NCBI RefSeq assembly: GCF_013184075.1
Contig: NZ_JABEQQ010000002.1
Coordinates: forward strand, 434,001 to 498,000
Direction: 5' to 3'
Source of the DNA: Lentilactobacillus kribbianus
GTDB taxonomy: Bacteria > Bacillota > Bacilli > Lactobacillales > Lactobacillaceae
DNA length: 64,000 nt
In this document: positions 45,757-53,965 of the stretch, in pieces
Numbering within the stretch: the first letter of the stretch is position 1
Layout: the number at the start of each line of letters is the position of its first letter
Notes under the pieces: model-generated
The model's database searches: none
Told to the model about the DNA's origin: nothing
What the model saw: only the letters and a program-made list of their open reading frames with translations
Translations under genes and position numbers: made by a program

Positions 45757-47110
45757 TATCTATGTTTTCCTCTCGTTTAACTTGAATGGGGGTTACTGAT
45801 GCTTGTCCATCTTTAAAATGAACCGTGAACGATTGCTTGGTCCCCACTTTAATTTGATTAACACTAGTTAATAATTTACCGGAATCATCCGTTGTATAAG
45901 TATAGCCACGACTTAAAATTTTTAAGGGACTTAAATGATCCAATGATTCTGCCAATAGTTTTAATTGTTGAGTTGGTGTCGATATAATATTTTTCATTAC
46001 TTGATTTAAACGCATCGAATTTAATTCTAATTGCTGCTGTGCCTGTTGAATCTTAGTTAAAGGTGTAGCCAATTTTAATCGGGATTGATTAACCGTTAAT
46101 AATTCTCTTTGTTGGTGTAACTGTTGGTTAAGATTTTGGCGAAGTCGAGTCGACAATGTATCCAGCCGTTGACTGTAGCTCTCGTATATTCGTTGTGGTT
46201 GCTTAAATATTGGCGAAGCAATTAAATGAGTTAGATTGGTTTGATAACGATTTAAAATACCGTTAATCCCATTGGTTAATCGTACTTGATCAGTAGCTAA
46301 TTCGGCCAGTAATTGATCTAATCGCGGAACTGCTAATTCGGCTGCTGCCGTTGGTGTAGCCGCACGTTGGTCAGCTACCAAGTCGGCAATAGTAGTATCC
46401 GTTTCATGTCCCACGGAAGAGATTACCGGTATTTGACTGTTAAAAATCGCTCTAGCCACAATTTCCTCATTAAATGGCCAGAGATCTTCAATAGAACCAC
46501 CGCCTCGACCAATAATTAACGTATCAAAGCCACCAATTTGATTAACTCGATTGATTTGATTGGCAATATCAACAGCAGCTTCATTTCCTTGTACTAAAGC
46601 CGGAAATAATGTAATTTGGGCAATTGGGAAACGGCGTCGCACTGTAGTAATGATATCTCGAATTACAGCTCCACTGGGAGAAGTTACCACGGCAATTTGT
46701 TTAGGGATTACTGGCAATGCCTTCTTAGGAGCATTAAAAAGGCCCTCTTTAGCTAATTTTTGTTTCAATTGTTCTAATGCCTGATAAAGCTGACCCACAC
46801 CATCAGGTTCCATTCTTTCAACATAAATTTGATAACTACCAGAAGGTTCATAGACAGAAATATGTCCTACTACTAATACCTTCATACCTTCCTCTGGTTC
46901 AAATTTTAATTTATTAAAAGCAGACTTAAACATAATTGCACTAATTTTCGCATGATCATCCTTGAGACTGAAGTATTGATGAGCATTAGGCCGTAATCGA
47001 AAATTAGAAATTTCACCAGTCAAATAAACTTTACCTAAATAGGGATCATAGTCAAACTTTCGTTTTAAATATTTAGTTAATGCACTAACTGATAAATACT
47101 CATTTGCCAC
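45746..47110 (-). CDS. xseA: Exodeoxyribonuclease VII large subunit
   Basis: This catalytic subunit cuts single-stranded DNA at both ends. The N-terminal OB fold (YLTGEISNFRL, HQYFSLKDDHAKI) is followed by the nuclease core VVTSPSGAVIRDI, GRGGGSIEDLWPFN, SSVGHETDTTIAD and DQRAATPTAAAELA, then a coiled coil. The length of 454 residues is normal. The start is GTG, overlapping the folD end by 11 bases. Confidence 0.95.
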   Translation of the reverse strand: MANEYLSVSALTKYLKRKFDYDPYLGKVYLTGEISNFRLRPNAHQYFSLKDDHAKISAIMFKSAFNKLKFEPEEGMKVLVVGHISVYEPSGSYQIYVERMEPDGVGQLYQALEQLKQKLAKEGLFNAPKKALPVIPKQIAVVTSPSGAVIRDIITTVRRRFPIAQITLFPALVQGNEAAVDIANQINRVNQIGGFDTLIIGRGGGSIEDLWPFNEEIVARAIFNSQIPVISSVGHETDTTIADLVADQRAATPTAAAELAVPRLDQLLAELATDQVRLTNGINGILNRYQTNLTHLIASPIFKQPQRIYESYSQRLDTLSTRLRQNLNQQLHQQRELLTVNQSRLKLATPLTKIQQAQQQLELNSMRLNQVMKNIISTPTQQLKLLAESLDHLSPLKILSRGYTYTTDDSGKLLTSVNQIKVGTKQSFTVHFKDGQASVTPIQVKREENIDNGK

Positions 47111-47963
47111 TATTTAGCCCCCATTTAGTTAATTCAACTGTTTGTTGCATTAAGGTCGCAATTGTCATCGGACCAACTCCACCTGGAACTGGTGTAATAT
47201 ATCCCGCACGATCAAAAACATCGTCGTAATCAACATCACCGACCAAATGACCAGTTTCATCAATATTTTGACCAACATCAATAATAACAGCACCCTGTTT
47301 GATACTCTTTGCTTGCAATAAATGCAATGTTCCGGTAGCAGCCACAATCACATCAGCGGTTTTAGTATATTCTAAAATATCTGTAGTATAGCGATGTAAA
47401 ACTGTGATGGAAGCCCCAGCATTCAATAATAACGCCGCCATTGGTTTACCAACAATAGCACTTCTACCAATAACTACTGCTTTTTTACCTAGTAGATCGA
47501 TATTATATTCCTTTAACATGGTCATAATACCTTTAGGAGTACAAGCCACTGGATAATTAGTTGTATCATCTAAAAATAATTTACCGACATTATAGGGATG
47601 AAATCCATCTACATCTTTTTCTGGTTTGATTTTTCTAGTTATTTTTCGTTCATCAATATGAGTAGGCAAAGGATCTTGAACCAAAATACCATTTATGGCA
47701 TCATCATCATTTAATTGTTGCACAATATCAATTAATTCTGTCTCAGTGATTGTATCAGCTAACTCAATTACCTTAGAATTAATGCCTAACCTTTGGGCAG
47801 TTTTATTCTTATTTCGAACGTAACGTTGACTAGCCTCATCGTTACCAACAATCACCACCGCTAATCCTGGAGTAATGCCCATTTCTTTTAAGTGTTGAAC
47901 TTCCATTTTAGTTTGTTCGTTGGTTTTTTTTGCTAATTGTTTACCATCAATAATAGTTGTCAT
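47100..47963 (-). CDS. folD: Bifunctional methylene-THF dehydrogenase/cyclohydrolase
   Basis: This cytosolic enzyme interconverts 5,10-methylene-THF and 10-formyl-THF. Motifs include VGNDEASQRYVRNK with the catalytic Lys, the substrate stretch GILVQDPLP, DVDGFHP, and GRSAIVGKPMAALL with PVPGGVGPMTIATLM. The length of 287 residues is standard. A terminator after nusB separates it from the efp-nusB group. It heads the folD to recN run. Confidence 0.96.
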   Translation of the reverse strand: MTTIIDGKQLAKKTNEQTKMEVQHLKEMGITPGLAVVIVGNDEASQRYVRNKNKTAQRLGINSKVIELADTITETELIDIVQQLNDDDAINGILVQDPLPTHIDERKITRKIKPEKDVDGFHPYNVGKLFLDDTTNYPVACTPKGIMTMLKEYNIDLLGKKAVVIGRSAIVGKPMAALLLNAGASITVLHRYTTDILEYTKTADVIVAATGTLHLLQAKSIKQGAVIIDVGQNIDETGHLVGDVDYDDVFDRAGYITPVPGGVGPMTIATLMQQTVELTKWGLNSGK

Positions 47964-48017
47964 ACTTTACCTCCCAAATAAAAATACCTAAACCTTATTT
48001 TAGACTATTAGAACACA

Positions 48018-48053
48018 AAAAAATAGATTTACCAAAAATGTAAATCTATTTTT
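48018..48053 (-). terminator. Terminator of nusB
   Basis: On the minus strand AAATAGATTTAC and GTAAATCTATTT pair around a 7-base loop and T7 follows. The stem starts inside the nusB stop region, and it lies before folD. Confidence 0.88.
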
Positions 48054-48459
48054 CCATATTGTTTAATTCGCTAGATAAAACTCCGTTAACAAATTTTCGA
48101 GATTGATCATCACTAAACTTCTTGGTTAATTCAACCGCCTCATTTAATGATACTTTACTTGGCACGTCAGCTACATAATGCATTTCATAAATCGCTAATT
48201 CCAAAATAATCAAATCTACTTTTGCTAATCGATTTAATGACCACCCTGAATGTAAGTGACCCGTGATAGTTTCATCAAGAATCGCCTTTTTGTCCGTTAC
48301 GCCATCTACTAATTCGACTAAGTATTCTGGAATTTCTTCACCAAAACGATTATCCGTTAAAGCTTGATAAAAACTTTCACGATCAATTTCAGGATTAGTA
48401 TTTAGGGCAAATAACGTTTGAAAGGCAATTTCTCTAATTTGATGTCGATTAATTTTCAC
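48046..48459 (-). CDS. nusB: Transcription antitermination factor NusB
   Basis: This all-helical RNA-binding protein works in rRNA antitermination with S10. It has REIAFQTLFALNTNP at the start, and a later run VDLIILELAIYEMHY plus FVNGVLS. The length of 137 residues is normal. The start appears to be GTG, overlapping the stop of the Asp23-like gene by one base (TAGTG). Confidence 0.95.
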   Translation of the reverse strand: MKINRHQIREIAFQTLFALNTNPEIDRESFYQALTDNRFGEEIPEYLVELVDGVTDKKAILDETITGHLHSGWSLNRLAKVDLIILELAIYEMHYVADVPSKVSLNEAVELTKKFSDDQSRKFVNGVLSSELNNMEK

Positions 48460-48896
48460 TATTCTTCACCATCTTCATTATTAGCAAATGGGTTGTTAGG
48501 ATCCACACTACTATTTTCAGCTTGAACCGGAACAACACCTTGAACATGGACATCAACTTGTTGCACTTTTAAATCCGTCATGAATAACAATTGTTCTTTA
48601 ACTTTATCCTGAATTTCTAAGGCTACCTTAGGAACTGAAACCCCATAATTCAAGTAAACAAATATTTCAACAATTAATTGATCGTTATCACGACTAACTT
48701 TCACGCCTTTACTATGATCTTTTCTGATACCTAGTAATTCGTTGACACTTTTATACAATGAACTTTGCATGCGGCTTACACCATCAACTTCGGCAGCTGC
48801 AATTCCAGCAATGATTTCCAGTACTTCTGGAGTAATTTCAATTTTTCCCAAGTCAGGATTGTCAGATTGCAAAACAATATTAGTTTCTTCAGCCAT
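48459..48896 (-). CDS. Asp23/Gls24 family protein (YqhY-like)
   Basis: This 145-residue protein belongs to the Asp23/Gls24 family in the efp-yqhY-nusB position conserved in Firmicutes. Family stretches are KIEITPEVLEIIAGIAA, GVSRMQ and IVEIFVYLNYGVSVPK. Its Bacillus counterpart has been linked to lipid metabolism control, but the mechanism is unclear. A paralogue lies at 28249-28611. The gene has GGAGG upstream. Confidence 0.9.
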   Translation of the reverse strand: MAEETNIVLQSDNPDLGKIEITPEVLEIIAGIAAAEVDGVSRMQSSLYKSVNELLGIRKDHSKGVKVSRDNDQLIVEIFVYLNYGVSVPKVALEIQDKVKEQLLFMTDLKVQQVDVHVQGVVPVQAENSSVDPNNPFANNEDGEE

Positions 48897-48923
48897 AACA
48901 ACGCCTCCGTTTAAATTTTAGTT

Positions 48924-49484
48924 CTAGCCCCGTGAAATGTAAGTTCCATCAGTGGTGTTAATAACTAATTTATCACCCTGGTTAACAAAGAATGGAACTT
49001 GAAGAGTTAAACCAGTAGTCATAGTAGCAGGTTTAGAACCACCTGAAGCAGTATCACCCTTGATACCAGGTTCAGTTTCAGCAACTTCCAATGTTACTGT
49101 ATTTGGTAATTCAACTCCAAGAGTTTCATTACCAAATTGAGTAACGTTAACTTCCATATTTTCTTGCAAGTAGTTTAATTCTTCTTGAATGTTTTCTGCT
49201 GGAATAGAAAGTTGATCATAAGTATCCAAATCCATGAATACGTGATCAGTACCATCAGCATACAAGTATTGCATCTTCTTAGTATCAATTTGTGCTTGTT
49301 CCATCTTAGCACCGGCACGGAAAGTCTTTTCTTGAACGGCACCAGTTCTTAAGTTCTTAAGCTTTGAACGAACAAATGCGCCACCCTTACCAGGTTTAAC
49401 GTGTTGGAAACTAATAATTCTCCAAATTGCACCATCAACTTCGATGGTCAATCCATTTTTAAAATCAGCAGTTGAAATTGCCAT
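48924..49484 (-). CDS. efp: Elongation factor P
   Basis: This factor rescues ribosomes stalled at polyproline. Three beta domains are present. The loop [12 protein letters not shown] holds the lysine position modified in many bacteria. The C-terminal SRG-type end reads DGTYISRG. The length of 186 residues fits. AGGAGG precedes the ATG. A TATAAT box lies at 49519-49524 on the minus strand with a weak -35, and a small hairpin (AAGTAT/ATACTT, near 49498-49512) lies in the leader. Confidence 0.96.
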   Translation of the reverse strand: MAISTADFKNGLTIEVDGAIWRIISFQHVKPGKGGAFVRSKLKNLRTGAVQEKTFRAGAKMEQAQIDTKKMQYLYADGTDHVFMDLDTYDQLSIPAENIQEELNYLQENMEVNVTQFGNETLGVELPNTVTLEVAETEPGIKGDTASGGSKPATMTTGLTLQVPFFVNQGDKLVINTTDGTYISRG

Positions 49485-49576
49485 GTTTATTCCTCCTAAA
49501 GTATGTAATACTTCGTCTATTATATAATACTTTTTGATTAAAAAGCCGATTAATCCTTAATAAATATTATTTGATA

Positions 49577-49606
49577 AAAAAAAGGCCTAAAAATTAGGCC
49601 TTTTTT
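49577..49606. terminator. Terminator of rplU-prp-rpmA
   Basis: AAAAGGCCTAA and TTAGGCCTTTT pair around AAA, with T-runs on both strands. It lies 9 bases after the rpmA stop. Confidence 0.9.
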
Positions 49607-49614
49607 GATTAGAT

Positions 49615-49914
49615 CTATTTAGTAGCAGCTTCTTCAGCAACTGGATAAACAGAAACTTGGCGTTTGTCGCGACCCATGCGTTCAAAACGAACAACACCGT
49701 TTACCAAAGCAAACAAAGTATCGTCACCACCGCGGCTTACGTTTTTACCTGGGTAAATATGAGTACCACGTTGACGGTAAATGATTGAACCACTAGTAAC
49801 AGTTGAGCCATCAGCTGCCTTAGCGCCTAAACGACGACCAGCTGAGTTACGACCGTTGGTAGTAGAACCTCCCCCTTTATGGTGAGAGAAGAATTGCAAG
49901 TTCATTGCTAACAT
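49615..49914 (-). CDS. rpmA: 50S ribosomal protein L27
   Basis: This large-subunit protein reaches the peptidyl transferase centre. The N-terminus [18 protein letters not shown] carries a Firmicute-type extension ending NLQFF, which the protease Prp removes. The core [20 protein letters not shown] and [13 protein letters not shown] is standard. The length of 99 residues includes the extension. The protease gene is immediately upstream in the same operon. Confidence 0.96.
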   Translation of the reverse strand: MLAMNLQFFSHHKGGGSTTNGRNSAGRRLGAKAADGSTVTSGSIIYRQRGTHIYPGKNVSRGGDDTLFALVNGVVRFERMGRDKRQVSVYPVAEEAATK

Positions 49915-49939
49915 AAAATTACACCTCCAAAATTAACTT

Positions 49940-50275
49940 TTAATCAATGATTTCTGTTTGAATGTAATTACTATAATTAGTGGTTACATCCAATAACCCG
50001 TTTTCAAAGGTTTGCAAAATTGCATTCACTTCGAGGTACTTATTATTATCAGTAATTAGCGGAATCTTAACTTGTAGATAACCACCATTTTCGTCATCAC
50101 TAACAACTTCAGGTGTGATTTTAGCCACTTCCTGCAAGCCGTTCACTGTTGAAATTGACAGAACTGAAACAGCTGCACAAACAATATCTTGTCCGTATTC
50201 GCCAGCATCAGCGTGACCTGTTATGATAAACTCAACAATCTGATTTTGATTATGGGTAATTCTAGCTTTAATCAT
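49940..50275 (-). CDS. prp: Ribosomal-processing cysteine protease Prp
   Basis: This essential small protease cleaves the N-terminal extension of L27. The catalytic His and Cys are in ITGHADAGEYGQDIVCAAVS (His21 and Cys34 or nearby). The length of 111 residues is typical. It is located between rplU and rpmA as in other Firmicutes (ysxB position). Confidence 0.93.
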   Translation of the reverse strand: MIKARITHNQNQIVEFIITGHADAGEYGQDIVCAAVSVLSISTVNGLQEVAKITPEVVSDDENGGYLQVKIPLITDNNKYLEVNAILQTFENGLLDVTTNYSNYIQTEIID

Positions 50276-50294
50276 CCAGCTTTACTCCTAATAA

Positions 50295-50603
50295 TTAAGC
50301 GTTGATTGAGTCAATAACAACCTTGGTATATGGTTGACGATGACCCTTCTTAGAACGGGAACCCTTCTTTGGCTTGTAACGGAAAATAGTGACTTTCTTT
50401 TCGCGGCCTTGCTTTTCAACAGTTGCGCTAACAGAAGCACCGTCAACGAGTGGAGTACCAATCTTAGTACTGTCACCGCCAACCATTACAACTTGATCAA
50501 AAGTAACTTTGTCGCCTTCGTTTGCGTCAAGCTTTTCAACGTAAACTATGTCACCTTGTGAAACCTTATATTGTTTACCACCAGTAATGATAATTGCGTA
50601 CAC
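50295..50603 (-). CDS. rplU: 50S ribosomal protein L21
   Basis: This large-subunit protein has the family start [18 protein letters not shown] and the C-terminal [20 protein letters not shown]. The likely start is GTG at 50603, because AGGAGG lies 8 bases upstream and the family begins here. An in-frame GTG 9 bases earlier overlaps the ribosome site. It is preceded by a strong promoter and a structured leader. It is first in rplU-prp-rpmA. Confidence 0.96.
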   Translation of the reverse strand: MYAIIITGGKQYKVSQGDIVYVEKLDANEGDKVTFDQVVMVGGDSTKIGTPLVDGASVSATVEKQGREKKVTIFRYKPKKGSRSKKGHRQPYTKVVIDSINA

Positions 50604-50612
50604 AGTGTGCAC

Positions 50613-50712
50613 CTCCTTATTTTTGCTTAGACTCGCCGAGTTAAGCGCCCCAAAAGGGAACTTAGTAGCTCAAGTCGTGCGGTTGTAGCTGTGGAAGCCA
50701 CAATTACAACAG
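50613..50712 (-). promoter_or_regulatory. L21 ribosomal protein leader
   Basis: The untranslated leader of about 100 bases folds into clear hairpins: GTTGTA/TACAAC enclosing GTGG/CCAC, and CTTA-ACTC/GAGT-TAAG close to the ribosome site. L21 leaders of this kind are known in Firmicutes and are thought to bind L21 for feedback control. Position and structure fit. Confidence 0.7.
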
Positions 50713-50717
50713 TTGCA

Positions 50718-50746
50718 ATTATACAAGAACATTATGTATTCGTCAA
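50718..50746 (-). promoter_or_regulatory. Strong promoter of rplU
   Basis: The minus strand has TTGACG (50741-50746), a 17-base spacer and a perfect TATAAT (50718-50723). It begins right after the terminator of the small peptide gene. Confidence 0.85.
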
Positions 50747-50750
50747 CTAA

Positions 50751-50778
50751 ATAAAAAACAGCCCAAGATTTGGACTGT
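50751..50778 (-). terminator. Terminator of the 38-aa peptide gene
   Basis: On the minus strand ACAGTCCAA and TTGGGCTGT pair (one mismatch) around a short loop and run into T6. It lies just after the peptide stop codon and before the rplU promoter. Confidence 0.75.
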
Positions 50779-50782
50779 CTTA

Positions 50783-50899
50783 CTATTTTCGGGAAGCTAG
50801 ATGCTTACTATTTTCCCTAATGGACGTCGAGTTATTAATAAAAAACTGAATAAAACCAGCAGCAATTACTGTAAAAATTAAAAAAATGACAATTCCCAC
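50783..50899 (-). CDS. Small membrane peptide, 38 aa, unknown
   Basis: A GTG start at 50899 follows a full AGGAGG at 8 bases, the strongest ribosome site pattern one could ask for. The peptide begins MGIVIFLIFTVIAAGFIQFF, one likely transmembrane helix, then a polar, basic tail ending ENSKHLASRK. It has its own terminator and an inverted repeat upstream. I do not recognise it. The shape (hydrophobic helix plus short charged tail) resembles type I toxins of the Fst kind and also small membrane regulators, but no antitoxin RNA is evident. It is too short for routine gene calling. Confidence 0.6.
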   Translation of the reverse strand: MGIVIFLIFTVIAAGFIQFFINNSTSIRENSKHLASRK

Positions 50900-50917
50900 A
50901 ACTTCCACCTCCTAGAA

Positions 50918-50946
50918 TAACAAATAACTTTGTAACCTATTTGTCA
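50918..50946. repeat. Imperfect inverted repeat before the 38-aa peptide gene
   Basis: TAACAAATA and TATTTGTCA form 9-bp arms with one mismatch, 11 bases apart, 19-47 bases upstream of the peptide start. It overlaps the expected promoter region and may be an operator. Confidence 0.4.
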
Positions 50947-51071
50947 CAATCAATTATCACCTTTAGTTAAAAATCTGGCAATTGATATGCTCACTAATTT
51001 AATAAAAATCAACAAAATATATCTTTATTTAATAAATAAACCTAATATTACTAAAATCAAACAATTAATGA

Positions 51072-51101
51072 TTGACTAATTTCGACTTTTTATTCTATAA
51101 T
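51072..51101 (+). promoter_or_regulatory. Promoter of tRNA-Arg
   Basis: TTGACT (51072-51077), an 18-base spacer and TATAAT (51096-51101) lie 28 bases before the tRNA. Both hexamers are strong. Confidence 0.8.
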
Positions 51102-51128
51102 TATGGATGTTGTTGATTAAAACATTTT

Positions 51129-51202
51129 GTTGCAGTAGCTCAGCTGGATAGAGCAACGGTCTTCTAAACCGTAGGTCGAGGGTTCGAATCTCTCCTGCAA
51201 CA
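51129..51202 (+). tRNA. tRNA-Arg (anticodon TCT)
   Basis: The acceptor GTTGCAG pairs with CTGCAAC. The D arm is GCTC/GAGC, the anticodon stem ACGGT/ACCGT has loop CTTCTAA giving anticodon TCT (reads AGA), and the T arm GAGGG/CTCTC has loop TTCGAAT. The discriminator is A and CCA is not encoded. It is a single tRNA with its own promoter and terminator. No integrase or duplicated 3' end is beside it. Confidence 0.97.
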
Positions 51203-51240
51203 TTTTATAGTTACATAGCTTGAGTTGAACAAACTAAGGA

Positions 51241-51281
51241 AACGAGCTAACCCTTTAAAATCATGGGTTAGCTCGTTTTTT
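51241..51281 (+). terminator. Terminator of tRNA-Arg
   Basis: AACGAGCTAACCC and GGGTTAGCTCGTT form a perfect 13-bp stem followed by a T-run. About 155 bases beyond it (to 51436) hold no gene or clear structure. Confidence 0.9.
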
Positions 51282-51436
51282 GTCGTTCTTTAAAATTCAC
51301 AATTTTACATAGATTAGCATAGTTTTGTAAAACATTTACCAATTTTTTGCCAATTTAAAAAATCAGTTGTTCCCTTACGTATCTACAACGATGAAACTGA
51401 ATAATTTAAAATTAGTCAATTTAACTATAATAAGTT

Positions 51437-51465
51437 AAAAAGCAACCCTCAAGGGGTTGCTTTTT
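51437..51465. terminator. Terminator of the dUTPase operon
   Basis: AAAAAGCAACCC and GGGTTGCTTTTT pair around a 5-base loop. The T-run on the minus strand ends the three-gene unit at 51464-53842; it could also act on the plus strand. Confidence 0.9.
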
Positions 51466-52003
51466 AATAATTATTTTGTTGTCTTTGTTTATTAACTTCA
51501 TTTTTAGCAAAAAAAGCAGCTTGAATTTCATCTGTGGTAAAACCAAAATCAACTAGACCGAATTTTAAGAATAAATGCCAAGCATGCTTATAGCTACTTT
51601 CACTATGAGCAAAATAAGCTTTAAAGATCATTTGTTTCAAAATTAAATATTGTTTATCTAAAAATTCTTCTGCTTTTTTGGCTGTTATGGTTGTTAATTC
51701 AGATTGTGAATCAACAATTATCTTATTCCAATTTTTCAAATTAGCAATCAATAAAAAGAAATCCATCGCGTCGACATACTCATTTAATAAGGTTGCTCGT
51801 GAAGTTAATCCTTCGTCTTGCTTACCCCGATGAGTTTTCCAAACTTTAAACCATTCAGAAGTGTTAGCCATTTCACTTAATTCAACATCCAAAGCTACAA
51901 AAGCATTAGCTAAACGGTGATCTGGTTGCCAGACTAACTGACGTTTCATTTCAATTTGTCGATTTAATTCAACGGATGCTGCCAACATTTTTTGTAAATC
52001 CAA
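51464..52003 (-). CDS. All-alpha dUTP diphosphatase
   Basis: This 179-residue helical protein matches the dimeric dUTPase family (dUTPase_2, MazG-like fold). It shows LNRQIEMKRQ, ALDVELSEMANTSEWFKVWK with the metal-binding Glu residues, and LLNEYVDAMDFFLLIANL with a further Glu and Asp. It should hydrolyse dUTP to dUMP and keep uracil out of DNA. It is the last gene of an operon with two unrecognised genes, 11 bases after the second. The pairing is unusual and its meaning unclear. Confidence 0.85.
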   Translation of the reverse strand: MDLQKMLAASVELNRQIEMKRQLVWQPDHRLANAFVALDVELSEMANTSEWFKVWKTHRGKQDEGLTSRATLLNEYVDAMDFFLLIANLKNWNKIIVDSQSELTTITAKKAEEFLDKQYLILKQMIFKAYFAHSESSYKHAWHLFLKFGLVDFGFTTDEIQAAFFAKNEVNKQRQQNNY

Positions 52004-52014
52004 ATTTAATCCTC

Positions 52015-52953
52015 CTAGCCAAAGATGTATGGATCAGAAATGATAGCTAATTCCTTATTATTTTTTAAATACCAGTCACTGATAAACGGATAATCCAAAA
52101 TAAGTCCTAACCAGCTTTCTTTTTGTGGTTCATCATGAACTAATGCTCCCCACTTAGGATGACTGTCGCTACCGTCATTTTTGACAACTAACTTAATATC
52201 ATTATCCAAATTCAAAATAGCTTCGCCATTGTCACCAGCCATTAACATGTAATTGCTTTGAGCAGCGTCAACGAATAATTCATCTAGAACCTCTTCACTA
52301 ATGGCTCCGGCAGCAAAGGTGTAAAATTCACCATTGATGCTATCCAAAATATTAAAATCAACTCGGAATCCAAATGATTCCTTCAAAATTTTAGCAAAAT
52401 CAATTAATACCGAGACAGCATTTTTAATGTTGGCTACTTCGGTTCCTTCAAGGGTAACTACGAAATAACTAACCAATGCCGTACTGTTAAACAACAATTC
52501 CTTACGTTGTAAGTCTAAGTAAAACAATGGCTTTTGATTTCTAGTAGGAGCAAAAAAGAAACCGCTATTACTCTTACCTGATTTGAAAAAGGCAAAATTA
52601 TCGTCATTAAGTAATCGGAATTGGGCCTGAAGTTTTTCTACTCGTTTAACAGAATTAATCGCAAAGTTTTGCGGCACTTGATTTAAATCAAGCAAACGCT
52701 GCATGAAAACTAGTTGTACATCTTCATCGGAGTATTGATGTGGAAAAGTTAAAAATTTACTGTCTAGCTTAAAATCAGTCAAACCAATAGCTGCTTCTAA
52801 TAAACTTTGTGAATGTTTAGTATCTACTAAAGTAGAAAACAATTCCACATAATCTTCGCCGTGTTGTAACCCTGATTTAATGGCACTACTATAACGGTTA
52901 AGTGTTTGGTTGTTGGTAATAACTTTGGTTTCACTTTCTGTTTTACTAGTCAT
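52015..52953 (-). CDS. Conserved-looking unknown protein, 312 aa
   Basis: I do not recognise this protein. The ATG at 52953 overlaps the upstream stop by 8 bases and follows AGGTGA. It is cytosolic in character: no signal peptide, no transmembrane helix. It mixes helical segments (RVEKLQAQFRLLND) and beta-rich ones (FYLDLQRKELLFNS, GEAILNLDNDIKLVV). It ends WLGLILDYPFIS and NKELAIISDPYIFG. Tight linkage with the upstream coiled-coil protein suggests a complex; dUTPase linkage suggests DNA or nucleotide care. Both are inference. Confidence 0.6.
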   Translation of the reverse strand: MTSKTESETKVITNNQTLNRYSSAIKSGLQHGEDYVELFSTLVDTKHSQSLLEAAIGLTDFKLDSKFLTFPHQYSDEDVQLVFMQRLLDLNQVPQNFAINSVKRVEKLQAQFRLLNDDNFAFFKSGKSNSGFFFAPTRNQKPLFYLDLQRKELLFNSTALVSYFVVTLEGTEVANIKNAVSVLIDFAKILKESFGFRVDFNILDSINGEFYTFAAGAISEEVLDELFVDAAQSNYMLMAGDNGEAILNLDNDIKLVVKNDGSDSHPKWGALVHDEPQKESWLGLILDYPFISDWYLKNNKELAIISDPYIFG

Positions 52954-53842
52954 TATCACTCACCTGCTTTTCTTCAGCATTATTGCCTAAGAAGCTTAAT
53001 AAATAGTTTTTGTAAAGCGTCCGAGTACTATCGTTAAATTCAGCAAAAGTACCGAAAATTTGCTTAAGACTTTGACGTTCAAAGCCCAAAATTGTTTCTT
53101 CTTTAGATAATTTCAAAATTTCATTTTCATTACTCTTAATTTTTTTATTAGCATCGTTGGCCTGGTTATCAAGATTATCGATTTCAACTAACTGTTCTTC
53201 TAGGACTTGTTTTTCTTCTTTTTGTTTAGCAGATTCCCAAGGCATAGCTGAACGACCTTCTATTTCTTGCATCTGTCCTTGAAGTTTAGCTCGTTGCTTG
53301 TTTCGATCAGGTTGTTCAACTACTAAGTTAGTCAAATGATCATTTTCAGCGGCTAACCGTTGCATTGCTGCTTCATTAACTCGCTTACCCTCAGCTTCTA
53401 AATTAAAAGATTGAGCTAATTTATCATATTCCTCTTCATCAAATTCAAATGCCACGTTAATTACATCTAACTTGCCAAATAAACGATGATCCCACCAGTT
53501 ACCAAAGTAGACATCAAATTGTCCCAATTCGTACTCATGGTAATAAAAGAATGGATAAGTTTCCCCTAAATAATCAATTAACTTATAGCTTAAATGATGA
53601 CTTAACTCTGGAGTTAAATTTTGGGCCAAAGAAAAATCATATGTAGCGTTATCATTTAAATCAGGTTCTACATCTAATTGTTGATTATATTTATTATGAT
53701 TAATCAATTGGTAAACGTGTAAATCGTTACCATCTTTAATCGAATTTTGTAGATCAGTCAAATAGTCAACTTTACCAGTTAATGCACTAGCTAGTTGGCT
53801 ATCATTTTGTTCAAATTGATCGTTATTATTTTCTTCGACCAT
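52946..53842 (-). CDS. Coiled-coil unknown protein, 298 aa
   Basis: I do not recognise this protein. The N-terminal half (about residues 1-150) is acidic and rich in aromatic residues (YPFFYYHEYELGQFDVYFGN). Residues about 165-255 look like a coiled coil rich in Glu, Gln, Lys and Asn (LAAENDHLTNLVV, KQVLEEQLVEIDNLDNQ, KKIKSNENEILKLSKEE). The last 50 residues are helical. It starts the three-gene operon with the 312-aa protein and the dUTPase. The coiled coil could be a structural arm or a dimer interface. Confidence 0.6.
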   Translation of the reverse strand: MVEENNNDQFEQNDSQLASALTGKVDYLTDLQNSIKDGNDLHVYQLINHNKYNQQLDVEPDLNDNATYDFSLAQNLTPELSHHLSYKLIDYLGETYPFFYYHEYELGQFDVYFGNWWDHRLFGKLDVINVAFEFDEEEYDKLAQSFNLEAEGKRVNEAAMQRLAAENDHLTNLVVEQPDRNKQRAKLQGQMQEIEGRSAMPWESAKQKEEKQVLEEQLVEIDNLDNQANDANKKIKSNENEILKLSKEETILGFERQSLKQIFGTFAEFNDSTRTLYKNYLLSFLGNNAEEKQVSDND

Positions 53843-53965
53843 AATTATCCCTCGATATAATTTATTATTGCGTATATTTAGTGACTCTTCCTTATCTATT
53901 AATGTTATATGAAAATTTTAGATAAATAAAGGTCTTTTAACATTTTTTCCCTTTTATAAAGAAAT

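Noticed and set aside
51129-51436. tRNA-Arg as an integration site for a prophage or island
   Set aside because: No integrase, no direct repeat of the tRNA 3' end, and ordinary host-like genes on both sides. About 155 bases after the terminator show no structure.
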